From an uncultured Bacteroidia bacterium (GTDB taxonomy: Bacteria; Bacteroidota; Bacteroidia; Bacteroidales; ML635J-15): a stretch of 64,000 nucleotides of DNA. Made by a program: the position numbers and the translations under genes. This document shows positions 17,556 through 25,997 of the stretch, in pieces. Numbering within the stretch: the first letter of the stretch is position 1; each line of letters opens with the position of its first letter. The stretch lies in NCBI GenBank assembly GCA_902776565.1, contig CACYQN010000003.1, positions 1-64,000 on the forward strand, read 5' to 3'. Under the pieces are notes generated by a model. It was not told the origin of the DNA and made no database searches. It saw only the letters and a list, made by a program, of their open reading frames with translations.

Positions 17556-18260
17556 TCATATTATGAAAATACAAGGTTTTTTGTTCAAATCAAGTTTTTC
17601 TCGCTTCCACTCGGCGATGGATTTTGTGCAGATAAACTCGTCGTCGGAAGTAATATTGAGAGCGATACAAAGCATTGTCTGTGGCGAAAGCGTTGCCTTA
17701 AGGTCGTCGAACAGACGGTTGTTGCGGTAGGGCGTGTCCATAAATATCTGCGACTGGCCTTCCTTTCGCGAGCGTGCCTCCAAATCGCGCAACTTGCGGG
17801 TGCGTTCTGGCTGGTCGATGGGAATGTAGCCGTTGAATGCAAAGTTCTGTCCGTTGAGTCCCGAAGCCATCAGCGCCATCATCATAGAACATGGACCGAC
17901 AAGCGGCACGACCTTAATCCCCTTGCGATGAGCCATTGCCACAATCACATTTCCCGGGTCGGCGACGCAGGGAAGTCCAGCCTCACTGATAAGTCCAATG
18001 TTTTCGCCATTTTCGGCAGCATCAAGGTAGTTGGAAATGTCGGTGTCGATGGTGTGCTTGTTGAGTTCGTAGAAAGTTGTGGAATCAATATCCACTTCAC
18101 GGTTAAGCTGTCGCAGATAGCGGCGTACCGTGCGCACATCCTCCACGATGTAGTGCTTTATGGTTGGCACCAGCGCTACAAGTCTCTGTGGCACAACCTC
18201 GTCAAGCGGTGCCTCGCTTATCTTGTTGGGTATGAGATATAGAATACCTTTTGAGTCCAT
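17556..18260 (-). CDS. RsmI-like tetrapyrrole-methylase-fold SAM methyltransferase
   Basis: 234 aa. Contains 'LGISEAGLPCVADPG'-like text ('ISEAGLPCVADPG') and 'VPLVGPCSMMMALMASG', the family blocks of RsmI, which 2'-O-methylates C1402 of 16S rRNA. It is shorter than typical RsmI (about 280 aa) and belongs to a variant common in Bacteroidetes, so the exact target is uncertain. The start at 18260 is chosen over an upstream in-frame ATG at 18320 because the -7 box (18283-18290) lies between them. Confidence 0.8.
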   Translation of the reverse strand: MDSKGILYLIPNKISEAPLDEVVPQRLVALVPTIKHYIVEDVRTVRRYLRQLNREVDIDSTTFYELNKHTIDTDISNYLDAAENGENIGLISEAGLPCVADPGNVIVAMAHRKGIKVVPLVGPCSMMMALMASGLNGQNFAFNGYIPIDQPERTRKLRDLEARSRKEGQSQIFMDTPYRNNRLFDDLKATLSPQTMLCIALNITSDDEFICTKSIAEWKREKLDLNKKPCIFII

Positions 18261-18282
18261 TGGCGGATGACAAATATTTTTG

Positions 18283-18290
18283 CAAAAATA
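18283..18290 (-). promoter_or_regulatory. -7 box (TATTTTTG) for the RsmI-like gene
   Basis: Exact TAnnTTTG on the minus strand, 23 nt upstream of ATG 18260; divergent from the leuS promoter. Confidence 0.6.
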
Positions 18291-18394
18291 TGGAAAAAAC
18301 ACTGCATAATTCGTATGCACAAGATTTTTTCTTCACTTTTTGTTTTTCAATATCAAAAAATCAAAAAACTCAACCGCCAATGCACAATTATTTT

Positions 18395-18402
18395 TAATTT
18401 TG
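18395..18402 (+). promoter_or_regulatory. -7 box (TAATTTTG) for leuS
   Basis: Exact TAnnTTTG, 22 nt before the leuS start at 18424. Confidence 0.65.
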
Positions 18403-18423
18403 CGACTTCAAAATTTTTAGAAG

Positions 18424-21400
18424 ATGGAATACAATTTTACGGAAATTGAGCGCAAATGGCGCGAATACTGGAAGAAACACGACACCTACAAGGCTGTCAT
18501 CGACAAATCTAAGCCAAAATACTATGTCCTCGACATGTTCCCTTATCCTTCGGGAGCTGGTTTGCACGTAGGACATCCGCTTGGATACATCGCTTCCGAC
18601 ATCTTTTCAAGATACAAGACACTTAAGGGCTTCAACGTGCTGCACCCGATGGGCTACGATGCTTTCGGTCTTCCTGCCGAACAGTACGCCATCCAGACAG
18701 GCACTCACCCTGCTATAACCACCGAAAAGAACATCAACAAATACCGCGAACAACTCGACAACATAGGCTTTTCGTTCGACTGGAGCCGCGAGGTGCGCAC
18801 CAGCGACCCGAAGTACTACAAGTGGACGCAGTGGACTTTCATACAGCTTTTCAACAGTTTCTACTGCAACAAATGCCAGAAAGCCCGTCCAATCGCCGAA
18901 CTCGTTGCCGAATTTGCACAAAACGGCACAAAAAATATCGACGCAGCCTGCACCGAAGACCTTTCGTTCACAGCAAATGAATGGAATTCGTGGGACGAGA
19001 AAAAGCAGCAGCAAGTTCTTATGAACTACCGTCTTGCCTACCTTGCCGACATTCCTGTAAACTGGTGTCCGAAACTCGGAACCGTACTTGCCAACGACGA
19101 GGTTGTTGATGGTCTGTCGGTTCGTGGCGGCTACCCTGTTGAACGCAAGAAAATGCGCCAGTGGTCGCTTCGTATCACGGCTTACGCACAAAGGCTTCTC
19201 GACGGACTCAACACCGTTGATTTCCCCGAACCAGTGAAGGACATCCAGAACAACTGGATTGGCCGCAGCGAAGGTGCATCGGTATTCTTCGAAATCGAAG
19301 GCCGCAGCGAAAAAATGGAAATCTTCACCACCCGTCCCGATACTATTTTCGGCGTTTCGTTCATGGTAATTGCTCCCGAACACGACCTCGCTCTTTCGCT
19401 CGCAACAGATGAGTACCGCGCAAAGGTTGAGGAATATATAACTTGGGCAAAGAACCGTTCCGATGTTGAGCGTATGGCAGAGAAGAAGGTCAGCGGACAA
19501 ATGACTGGTTCGTATGCAATTAATCCGTTTACCAAAGAGCGTATTCCAATCTTCATAGCCGATTATGTATTAATAGGTTACGGTACAGGTGCAATTATGG
19601 CAGTTCCGGCACACGATAGCCGCGACTTCGCATTCGCACGCCACTTTAACCTGCCGATTTCTCAGGTTGTTGCAAAGGAAGGCGCAGAAATTGTTCCAAC
19701 CGACCAATGGACAGAATCGTTCGACTCGAAGGACGGCATTCTTATGAATTCAGATTTCCTCAACGGACTGCGCGTAAAGCAGGCTATCAAGGCTATGAAC
19801 GACCGCATCGAGGAGATGGGCATAGGCAAGCGCAAGGTCAACTACCGTCTGCGCGACGCCATTTTCAGCCGTCAGCGCTACTGGGGCGAACCATTCCCGA
19901 TTTACTACAAGGACGGAATCCCATACCCGCTTGATGAGTCGAAACTTCCGCTCGAACTTCCCGAAGTTGACAAGTATTTGCCAACCGAAACCGGCGAACC
20001 GCCATTAGCACGCGCAAAGAATTGGTGTACCCCCGAAGGCTACAAGTACGAAACCTCGACAATGCCAGGATTTGCTGGCTCGTCTGCATACTACCTGCGC
20101 TACACCGACCCGCACAACGACAAGATGATTTTCTCGCCCGAAGCAGTCAACTACTGGCAGAATGTTGACCTCTACATAGGTGGTCGCGAACACGCAACCG
20201 GACACCTTATATATTCGCGCTTCTGGAACAAGTTCCTCTACGACCTCGGATTGGTTCCAAACGAAGAGCCATACAAGAAGCTCATCAACCAAGGTATGAT
20301 TCAAGGTCGTTCGAACTTCGTTTACCGCGTTAGCAGTTTCGAAAAGATGGCCGAATACAAGGTTTGGCAGTTGCTGAAAGACAAACGTTTGGGCGTTGAA
20401 TTCAAGGAAGACTACAAGGATGGCAAGCGCCGTTTCGACTTCTACTGCGAAGAGAAGAAAATTCTTATTGAAATTAAGCGCGAACATTCGCTCGAAAAGG
20501 TTGCCGAAGCATACAGCGAATACGCAAAGGACAAGGGATACAGAATATTGCTCATTTCTATCTTCGACGTAATGAACCATATTGATGTGGTTGAACAGAA
20601 AATCAAGGATTTGGTTGCTGGCGGCGATGTTCCCGAATTCGAGGAAGGTGAAGCATTTGTTCCAATTAACCTGTTCATTTCGAAGAACATACCTGGTCGC
20701 GAAGAATTCACCGTTCCGATTCATGTTGACATCAACATTGTAAGCAACGACATTCTCGACATCGAAAAGTTCCGCCAGTGGAGACCCGACTTCAACGATG
20801 CACAGTTCATTCTTGAAGACGGAAAGTATGTCTGCGGATGGGAAATCGAAAAGATGTCGAAGTCGATGTACAATGTTCAGAACCCCGACGACCTTGTTGA
20901 ACGCTACGGAGCCGACACCTTGAGGCTTTACGAAATGTTCCTCGGTCCTGTTGAACAGGCAAAGCCGTGGGATACAAACGGAATCGAAGGTGTTGCACGA
21001 TTCATCAAGAAGTTCTGGCGTATGTTCCACGACGAGGACAACAATTTCTGCATTTCGGAAGAAAAGGCAACACCAGCAGAACTGAAGACTTTGCACAATA
21101 CCATAAAGAAAGTTACCGACGACATTGAGCGTTTCTCGTTCAACACCTGCGTAAGCTGCTTCATGATTTGCTGCAACGAACTTGGCAAGTGCAACAAGCG
21201 CGAAATCCTTGAACCGCTTTGTGTACTTATTTCTCCGTATGCACCGCACATCGCCGAGGAACTGTGGCACGAATTCGGACACGACACATCGGTTACCAAG
21301 GCTCAGTGGCCAGAATACAACGAGGCGTTCACCAAGGAAACCACTTTCACCTACCCGATTTCGTTCAACGGAAAGATGCGTTTCAACCTCGAACTTCCGC

Positions 21401-21531
21401 TCGACATGAATCCGAAGCAAATCGAGGATACCGTCATGGCAAACGACTACACAAAGAAATACACCGACGGAAAGCAGGTAGCAAAGGTCATCGTTGTTCC
21501 GAAGAAGATTGTGAACATCGTAGTTAAATAA
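18424..21531 (+). CDS. leuS: Leucyl-tRNA synthetase with an inserted DUF559-like nuclease fold
   Basis: 1035 aa, about 100 longer than the usual Bacteroidetes enzyme. It charges tRNA-Leu. Visible parts: HIGH-type 'LHVGH' (47-51), CP1 editing domain with 'TTRPDTIFG', KMSKS at 810-814, and the C-terminal anticodon-binding region. Between 'GRSNFVYRV' (ending near 636) and 'LFISKNI' (from about 750), where relatives have an immediate continuation, lies an extra segment. Residues about 643-731 read like a DUF559/Vsr-fold domain: '[14 protein letters not shown]', then '[17 protein letters not shown]' and '[15 protein letters not shown]'. The candidate catalytic residues are D672, E683 and K685. The frame is open throughout and codon use matches the host gene, so the insertion is old and the enzyme is presumably functional. 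Confidence 0.93.
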   Translation: MEYNFTEIERKWREYWKKHDTYKAVIDKSKPKYYVLDMFPYPSGAGLHVGHPLGYIASDIFSRYKTLKGFNVLHPMGYDAFGLPAEQYAIQTGTHPAITTEKNINKYREQLDNIGFSFDWSREVRTSDPKYYKWTQWTFIQLFNSFYCNKCQKARPIAELVAEFAQNGTKNIDAACTEDLSFTANEWNSWDEKKQQQVLMNYRLAYLADIPVNWCPKLGTVLANDEVVDGLSVRGGYPVERKKMRQWSLRITAYAQRLLDGLNTVDFPEPVKDIQNNWIGRSEGASVFFEIEGRSEKMEIFTTRPDTIFGVSFMVIAPEHDLALSLATDEYRAKVEEYITWAKNRSDVERMAEKKVSGQMTGSYAINPFTKERIPIFIADYVLIGYGTGAIMAVPAHDSRDFAFARHFNLPISQVVAKEGAEIVPTDQWTESFDSKDGILMNSDFLNGLRVKQAIKAMNDRIEEMGIGKRKVNYRLRDAIFSRQRYWGEPFPIYYKDGIPYPLDESKLPLELPEVDKYLPTETGEPPLARAKNWCTPEGYKYETSTMPGFAGSSAYYLRYTDPHNDKMIFSPEAVNYWQNVDLYIGGREHATGHLIYSRFWNKFLYDLGLVPNEEPYKKLINQGMIQGRSNFVYRVSSFEKMAEYKVWQLLKDKRLGVEFKEDYKDGKRRFDFYCEEKKILIEIKREHSLEKVAEAYSEYAKDKGYRILLISIFDVMNHIDVVEQKIKDLVAGGDVPEFEEGEAFVPINLFISKNIPGREEFTVPIHVDINIVSNDILDIEKFRQWRPDFNDAQFILEDGKYVCGWEIEKMSKSMYNVQNPDDLVERYGADTLRLYEMFLGPVEQAKPWDTNGIEGVARFIKKFWRMFHDEDNNFCISEEKATPAELKTLHNTIKKVTDDIERFSFNTCVSCFMICCNELGKCNKREILEPLCVLISPYAPHIAEELWHEFGHDTSVTKAQWPEYNEAFTKETTFTYPISFNGKMRFNLELPLDMNPKQIEDTVMANDYTKKYTDGKQVAKVIVVPKKIVNIVVK

Positions 21532-21559
21532 ACGAAAGTAAAAAATTATTGGCGGTCAT

Positions 21560-21721
21560 CGTCATTCCGCAAGACTGAACGAACAGGCGCAGGTACGAGC
21601 CTTGTGAGTTCGTTTATGCGGAATCTCCAGAATAATACTATATTGGGAGATTCCGCATAGTCGAACAATATTACGCTCCCCGTTCCGTATCGCGTTATTG
21701 TTCACGACTTGCGGAATGACG
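21560..21721. repeat. 162-nt intergenic element with 14-bp terminal inverted repeats
   Basis: Ends are perfect inverted repeats CGTCATTCCGCAAG (21560-21573) and its complement (21708-21721). Inside is a second perfect 14-bp stem, TATGCGGAATCTCC (21615-21628) pairing with 21646-21659. The inner CGTATCGCGTTATTG (21686-21700) recurs inverted at 32401-32415 in a second, longer element. It resembles a non-autonomous MITE or REP-like unit and could also terminate leuS transcription. Confidence 0.7.
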
Positions 21722-21848
21722 TTCTCATTATCTTATTATTAATATAACTGATTGATAATATGCAAAATACCGATATATAGTTTACTTTTATCGAATACCT
21801 ATACAATAAAATATTTACCACATCGCACATACATAAGAGAATTTCTCT

Positions 21849-21856
21849 TAAATTTG
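21849..21856 (+). promoter_or_regulatory. -7 box (TAAATTTG) for the HAD gene
   Basis: Exact TAnnTTTG, 16 nt before ATG 21873. An in-frame alternative start at 21858 would be too close to the box. Confidence 0.6.
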
Positions 21857-21872
21857 TGTGAAATTTTTTATG

Positions 21873-22490
21873 ATGGAAAACATAAGGAACCTGATATTCG
21901 ACTTGGGCAATGTAATCCTCAACATAGATACAAAGTTGAGCGAAATTGCTTTTGCCAAATACGGAATGAACGACTTTGAAAAGCTTTATACCCTTGCATC
22001 CCAAAACGAACTTTTCGACCGCCTTGAGGTCGGCAGCATCACCGAAAACGAATTCTACGACGAATTCCGCCGTGTCACCGGTTGCAAACTCGACAACAAA
22101 ACCCTCGAACAATGCTGGGATGCACTAATCATGGACTTTCCCTCCGCTCGAATCGAAATGCTGAAACAACTGAAAAATGAAGGCAAATACCGTACTTTCA
22201 TCCTCAGCAACACCAATATAATACATTACCGATTCTACACCGCTCTGCTAAAGCGAACCCGCGGAGTTGATGGACTCGAAAGCCTAGTGGAACATGCATA
22301 CTTCTCGCACGAAATCGGTCTGAAAAAGCCAAACCGCGACATTTTTGACTACGTTGTGGAACATTCGCACATAAAACCAGAAGAGAGCATCTTCATCGAC
22401 GACAACGAAGCCAACATAAAGGCGGCAAATGCTTTGGGATTCAACACTATATTCCTAAAGAACAACGATATGGAAAATTTAAATTTTTAG
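21873..22490 (+). CDS. HAD-superfamily phosphatase (subfamily IA)
   Basis: 205 aa. HAD motifs in order: 'IFDLGNVI' (motif I, although the second aspartate position is N, as in several YihX-like members), 'ILSNTN' (motif II), 'GLKKPNRDIF' (motif III) and 'FIDDNEANIKAA' (motif IV). The DLGNV form is typical of YihX-type phosphatases, which act on sugar phosphates such as glucose-1-phosphate. Together with pgi starting 27 nt downstream this suggests a hexose-phosphate role (inference). Confidence 0.82.
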   Translation: MENIRNLIFDLGNVILNIDTKLSEIAFAKYGMNDFEKLYTLASQNELFDRLEVGSITENEFYDEFRRVTGCKLDNKTLEQCWDALIMDFPSARIEMLKQLKNEGKYRTFILSNTNIIHYRFYTALLKRTRGVDGLESLVEHAYFSHEIGLKKPNRDIFDYVVEHSHIKPEESIFIDDNEANIKAANALGFNTIFLKNNDMENLNF

Positions 22491-22517
22491 ATAGAACAAC
22501 TTAAAATCATCAGCACA

Positions 22518-23783
22518 ATGAAACTAAACATCGAAAAAGCACTCGGCAACAACGCCAAATATCAGGAAATGCTCAAGCTTGCACAGGAAAAGTTTGAAAC
22601 ACTTACAGCAGGCACCGGCGAAGGCAACGACTTCCTCGGCTGGCTGGACCTGCCAACCTCATACAGCGAGGAAGACATTGAAGATATCCTCAACATCGCC
22701 GACCGCATGCGCAAACTTGACTGCGTAGTAGTAATAGGTATCGGTGGTTCGTACCTCGGAGCAAAGGCAACAATCGAAGCACTTAAACCGCATTTCGGAA
22801 AAATGGACACCGAAATGATTTTCGCAGGTCATACCCTCAGCGGAAATTACCATGCAGAACTTATGGAATACTTGAAAGACAAGGAATTCGGTATAGTTGT
22901 AATTTCAAAGTCGGGAACCACCACCGAGCCGGCAGTTGCTTTCCGCCTGCTCTACAACGAAATGAAGAAACGCTTCGACAACGAGACTATCCGCGACCGC
23001 ATTGTAGTAATCACCGACGAAAACAAGGGCGCACTCCGTACTCTCTGCGACAAGGAAGGCTTCGACGACTTCATCATCGCCGACAATGTTGGCGGACGCT
23101 TCTCGGTATTGTCGCCAGTAGGACTGGTGCCGATTGCCATCGCTGGTTTCGACATCGAAGAAATGCTTCACGGTGCTTCGCTGGCACAGGACATCTGCCT
23201 CGAAAACAACGAGAAAAACCCTGCTATACAATACGCTGCAGTTAGAAATATGCTTTTCAACGAAGGTCGCAAGGTTGAACTGATGGTCAACTACAATCCG
23301 CGCCTCTGCTACTTTGCCGAATGGTGGAAACAACTCTACGGCGAAAGCGAAGGCAAGAACGGCAAGGGATTGTTCCCCGCATCGGTATCGTACACCACCG
23401 ACCTTCACTCGCTCGGACAGTTCGTACAGGACGGCAGTCCAATACTTTTCGAGACCGTTCTCTGGGTTGACGACGACAGCGACGCTCCAGTTGTTCCCCA
23501 CGACGACGAAAACCTCGACAAACTCAACTACCTCGAAGGCAAGAATATGGAATACATCAACAGCAAGGCTGCCGAAGGCACAATGAACGCCCATGTTGCA
23601 GGAAATGTTCCGAACATCCGCATCGAATTTGATGCCGTTGACGAGTTCAACCTCGGATACCTGATGTTCTTCTTCGAGTTCGCTTGCGGAATCAGCGCAT
23701 ACATGCTCGGCGTGAACCCATTCAACCAGCCCGGTGTTGAAGCATACAAGAAGGAAATGTTCAGACTGCTGGGAAAGGAGTAA
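22518..23783 (+). CDS. pgi: Glucose-6-phosphate isomerase
   Basis: 421 aa. Interconverts glucose-6-phosphate and fructose-6-phosphate in glycolysis. 'VVVIGIGGSYLGAKATIEAL' is the sugar-phosphate-binding SIS motif, 'SKSGTTTEPAVAFRLL' the second, and 'VGGRFSVLSPVGLVPIAIAG' the family signature. Its length fits the short bacterial type (about 420-450 aa) rather than the 550-aa proteobacterial form. It follows the HAD gene by 27 nt and ends in a large hairpin. Confidence 0.93.
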   Translation: MKLNIEKALGNNAKYQEMLKLAQEKFETLTAGTGEGNDFLGWLDLPTSYSEEDIEDILNIADRMRKLDCVVVIGIGGSYLGAKATIEALKPHFGKMDTEMIFAGHTLSGNYHAELMEYLKDKEFGIVVISKSGTTTEPAVAFRLLYNEMKKRFDNETIRDRIVVITDENKGALRTLCDKEGFDDFIIADNVGGRFSVLSPVGLVPIAIAGFDIEEMLHGASLAQDICLENNEKNPAIQYAAVRNMLFNEGRKVELMVNYNPRLCYFAEWWKQLYGESEGKNGKGLFPASVSYTTDLHSLGQFVQDGSPILFETVLWVDDDSDAPVVPHDDENLDKLNYLEGKNMEYINSKAAEGTMNAHVAGNVPNIRIEFDAVDEFNLGYLMFFFEFACGISAYMLGVNPFNQPGVEAYKKEMFRLLGKE

Positions 23784-23784
23784 A

Positions 23785-23862
23785 AAAGGCTAGTCCCCCC
23801 CGAAAACCTTAAGGACGTTAAAGGCTTTAACGTCCTTAAAGCAGGGGGGAATCAGCCTTTTA
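23785..23862 (+). terminator. Large nested hairpin after pgi
   Basis: Three nested inverted segments pair: AAAGGC / GCCTTT, TCCCCCC / GGGGGGA and a perfect 15-bp stem TTAAGGACGTTAAAG (23809-23823) with CTTTAACGTCCTTAA (23825-23839). It begins 2 nt after the pgi stop. The terminator role is likely, but the T run is short and the size is more like a repeat-derived structure. Confidence 0.6.
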
Positions 23863-23881
23863 GCCTTCAACCATCTCGCTT

Positions 23882-24382
23882 ATGGAATCCATCGCACTAG
23901 TTTCTCCATCCGACCGCATCACCGGCTATGCGCCGAAACTCCTTGTCCACCAGCAGGGACTGCTTCATCGTGCATTTTCGATAGTGGTGTTCAACGACAA
24001 GGGCGAAATGCTATTGCAAAAGCGCGCCGCCACAAAATACCACTCGGGCGGATTATGGACAAACACCTGCTGTAGCCACCTCATCGAAGGAAAGGATATG
24101 GAAACCTACATGCACGAGCGACTACAACACGAAATGGGTTTCGACTGCGACTTGAAATTTGCATTCTCATTCCACTACACCGCCAAGTTCGACAATGGCC
24201 TCATCGAAAACGAAATAGACCATGTATATATAGGCAAATGGAACGGCACTCCCCTGCCCGACCCTGCCGAAGCCGACGACTACCGCTGGGCGACATTGAA
24301 CGAAATAAAAACTGAAATCGAAAAGAAACCGGATTCTTTTACGTATTGGTTCAAGGAGATAATCGGAAGAATGAATTATTAA
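23882..24382 (+). CDS. idi: Isopentenyl-diphosphate delta-isomerase, type 1 (Nudix fold)
   Basis: 166 aa. Interconverts isopentenyl and dimethylallyl diphosphate for isoprenoid synthesis. Type 1 signature residues are visible: 'LLHRAFSIVVFNDKGEMLLQKR' region with metal-binding histidines, 'WTNTCCSHL' (catalytic cysteine in the TNTCCSH motif), and 'EIDHVYIG' with the conserved acidic and Tyr residues. Length fits the compact bacterial form. No promoter box was found; it follows the pgi hairpin. Confidence 0.9.
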   Translation: MESIALVSPSDRITGYAPKLLVHQQGLLHRAFSIVVFNDKGEMLLQKRAATKYHSGGLWTNTCCSHLIEGKDMETYMHERLQHEMGFDCDLKFAFSFHYTAKFDNGLIENEIDHVYIGKWNGTPLPDPAEADDYRWATLNEIKTEIEKKPDSFTYWFKEIIGRMNY

Positions 24383-24400
24383 CATATAAATTACAAAACA

Positions 24401-24752
24401 TTGATTTCTAAAAGAATAACAGAAATAAGGAAGCTGAAGAAAATTACAGAAAAAGAACTATCCGAAAAGATAGGAATGAGTCTTACAGGCTTTCGCCAAG
24501 CACTTGCCAACGACGATTTCAAGGTTCGTACACTGCAAAAAATTGCACAATGCCTAAATGTTGACATTTCTGTTCTGCTAAAGGAAATCGAAATCGAAAG
24601 CATAAACGACACTACTGCAGAATGCCCGAATTGCAAATTAAAAGACGACATTATTGAAAGAAAGAAAGAACCAGATAATCAAGGAACAGGAAACTCTTAT
24701 TCAACAGATGCAGAATTTCATTGAGAAAACAAACCAAACCATAGAAAACTAA
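24401..24752 (+). pseudogene. XRE-family HTH regulator with a frameshift at a GAAA repeat
   Basis: The frame opens with TTG at 24401 (no ATG before it) and encodes 'ITEIRKLKKITEKELSEKIG', a helix-turn-helix of the XRE type, followed by a CxxC (CPNC) and a hinge. The frame then runs to a stop at 24724. Removing one GAAA unit of the tract at 24656-24670 instead gives a coiled-coil-like tail (ERKNQIIKEQETL... to a stop at 24750-24752), as is usual for this Bacteroidetes family. So this copy carries a +4 slippage, with the last about 20 residues replaced. The HTH itself is intact, so partial function is possible. It lies 18 nt downstream of idi. Confidence 0.6.
24656..24670 (+). repeat. Tetranucleotide tract (GAAA)3-GAA
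   Basis: GAAAGAAAGAAAGAA inside the XRE regulator gene. Loss of one unit restores the coiled-coil tail frame. Confidence 0.65.
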
Positions 24753-24876
24753 ATGGAAATCCGCTAACTGTTAATGCCTTTAAAGATGCTTGGGATATTC
24801 ATTCCCATTGTTCAAAAAAATCCCAAATCGTAAATTCCAACCTTTAGTTCGGCTTTGCCAAATCGTAAATATGTCT

Positions 24877-24884
24877 TATTTTTG
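24877..24884 (+). promoter_or_regulatory. -7 box (TATTTTTG) for the alarmone synthetase pair
   Basis: Exact TAnnTTTG, 21 nt before ATG 24905. Confidence 0.6.
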
Positions 24885-24904
24885 CCTAAACTTTTTTAAT
24901 TTTT

Positions 24905-25990
24905 ATGGAATACGAATTGGACCTGCATTGCCAGATGATTCTGGACGAATACCGCGAGAAACTGGCGATATTTGAAAAAATGAAGGAAATCGTACGGGCA
25001 CAACTCAAAAAGTGCGTCGCCGACAACAACATTTATGTCATCGCAATAGAGTCAAGAATAAAGACAGAGAACAGTCTTGCCGGCAAACTGGAACTCAAGG
25101 GACACAAGTACAAGACACTTTCGGACATTACCGACATTTTGGGAACTCGCGTCATCACCTTCTATTCCGAGGAAGTTGACAAGATTTCGGCACTCATCGA
25201 CAAGGTTTTTGAAATTGACTGGGAAAATTCGGTCGATAAGCGCAAAGCCCTCGACCTCGACCAGTTCGGATATATGTCGCTGCACTACATCTGCCGCATA
25301 CCAAAGTCGCTGTACTATGATGCCGAACATCCCGAAATAAACGATTTCCGATTCGAAATACAGATGCGCACCGCCTTACAGCATGTGTGGGCTACAATGT
25401 ACCACGATACCGGCTACAAGTCGGGAATCGAGGTGCCAAAGGAGCATCTGCGCAATATGAACCGCCTTGCCGGTATGCTTGAACTTGCCGACGAGCAGTT
25501 CAGCCGCATTCGCAAGGAAATCACCGACTACCGCCGCAATGTGCAGTCGCTGGTTACCGACGGCAACTTCGATGAAGTGCCTCTCAACAGCGACACCTTC
25601 CGCAGTTACCTCACTATGAAGCCTTTCAAGAAGCTAATTGACAAAATTGCGACTATAAATCAGGCCGAAATCTACGAGGACAACCTTATGCGCTACTTGG
25701 CAACGCTGATAAAGATGAACTTCCGTACGCTCGGCGACTTGCACCGCCTTATCAAGGATTACAGCGAAGATGCCTACAAGCTCGCACTTCACCAGCTTTC
25801 GTCAACCGACCTCGACATTCTTGCATTGTCGGTGGCATTGCAGAACCTTTGTCTTGTTTACATTATTAAGAAGGGTGGCGGTGAAGTTGGTCTGCGTATG
25901 TTTTACGATGCAGTTTTCGGACAGTCGGCTTATAATGAAGAACGCGCACACCGCACATTCGAACAAATTACAAAGATTAACATAAAATAA
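24905..25990 (+). CDS. RelA/SpoT-type synthetase-domain protein
   Basis: 361 aa. The N-terminal half is a RelA/SpoT nucleotide pyrophosphotransferase domain: 'SRIKTENSLAGKLELKG' (50-66), 'DILGTRVITFY' (78-87), the G-loop 'QFGYMSLHY' (120-128) and 'FEIQMRTALQHVWA' (150-163) carry the expected R, K, Y, S, H, E and Q residues. It lacks the HD hydrolase and TGS-ACT domains of long RelA/SpoT. The C-terminal about 170 residues are helical and unfamiliar. It should make (p)ppGpp-like alarmones or, like toxSAS enzymes, pyrophosphorylate another target. The next gene, 7 nt downstream, encodes a hydrolase, so the two probably counteract each other. Confidence 0.85.
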   Translation: MEYELDLHCQMILDEYREKLAIFEKMKEIVRAQLKKCVADNNIYVIAIESRIKTENSLAGKLELKGHKYKTLSDITDILGTRVITFYSEEVDKISALIDKVFEIDWENSVDKRKALDLDQFGYMSLHYICRIPKSLYYDAEHPEINDFRFEIQMRTALQHVWATMYHDTGYKSGIEVPKEHLRNMNRLAGMLELADEQFSRIRKEITDYRRNVQSLVTDGNFDEVPLNSDTFRSYLTMKPFKKLIDKIATINQAEIYEDNLMRYLATLIKMNFRTLGDLHRLIKDYSEDAYKLALHQLSSTDLDILALSVALQNLCLVYIIKKGGGEVGLRMFYDAVFGQSAYNEERAHRTFEQITKINIK

Positions 25991-25997
25991 GAACACA

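Larger units (their letters stand above)
21532..21872. other. Intergenic region holding an inverted-repeat element
   Basis: 341 nt between leuS and the HAD gene. Most of it is the 162-nt inverted-repeat element (21560-21721), followed by AT-rich sequence and the HAD promoter box. No gene seen. Confidence 0.65.

Noticed and set aside
20332..20673. Intein or homing-endonuclease interpretation of the LeuRS insertion
   Set aside because: No intein splice-junction residues (Cys/Ser start, His-Asn end) or LAGLIDADG/HNH motifs are visible; a DUF559-like fold fits better.
20005..21420. 471-codon minus-strand open frame inside leuS
   Set aside because: Antisense to well-conserved LeuRS sequence; no promoter box or domain. 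Explained by codon bias of the sense gene.
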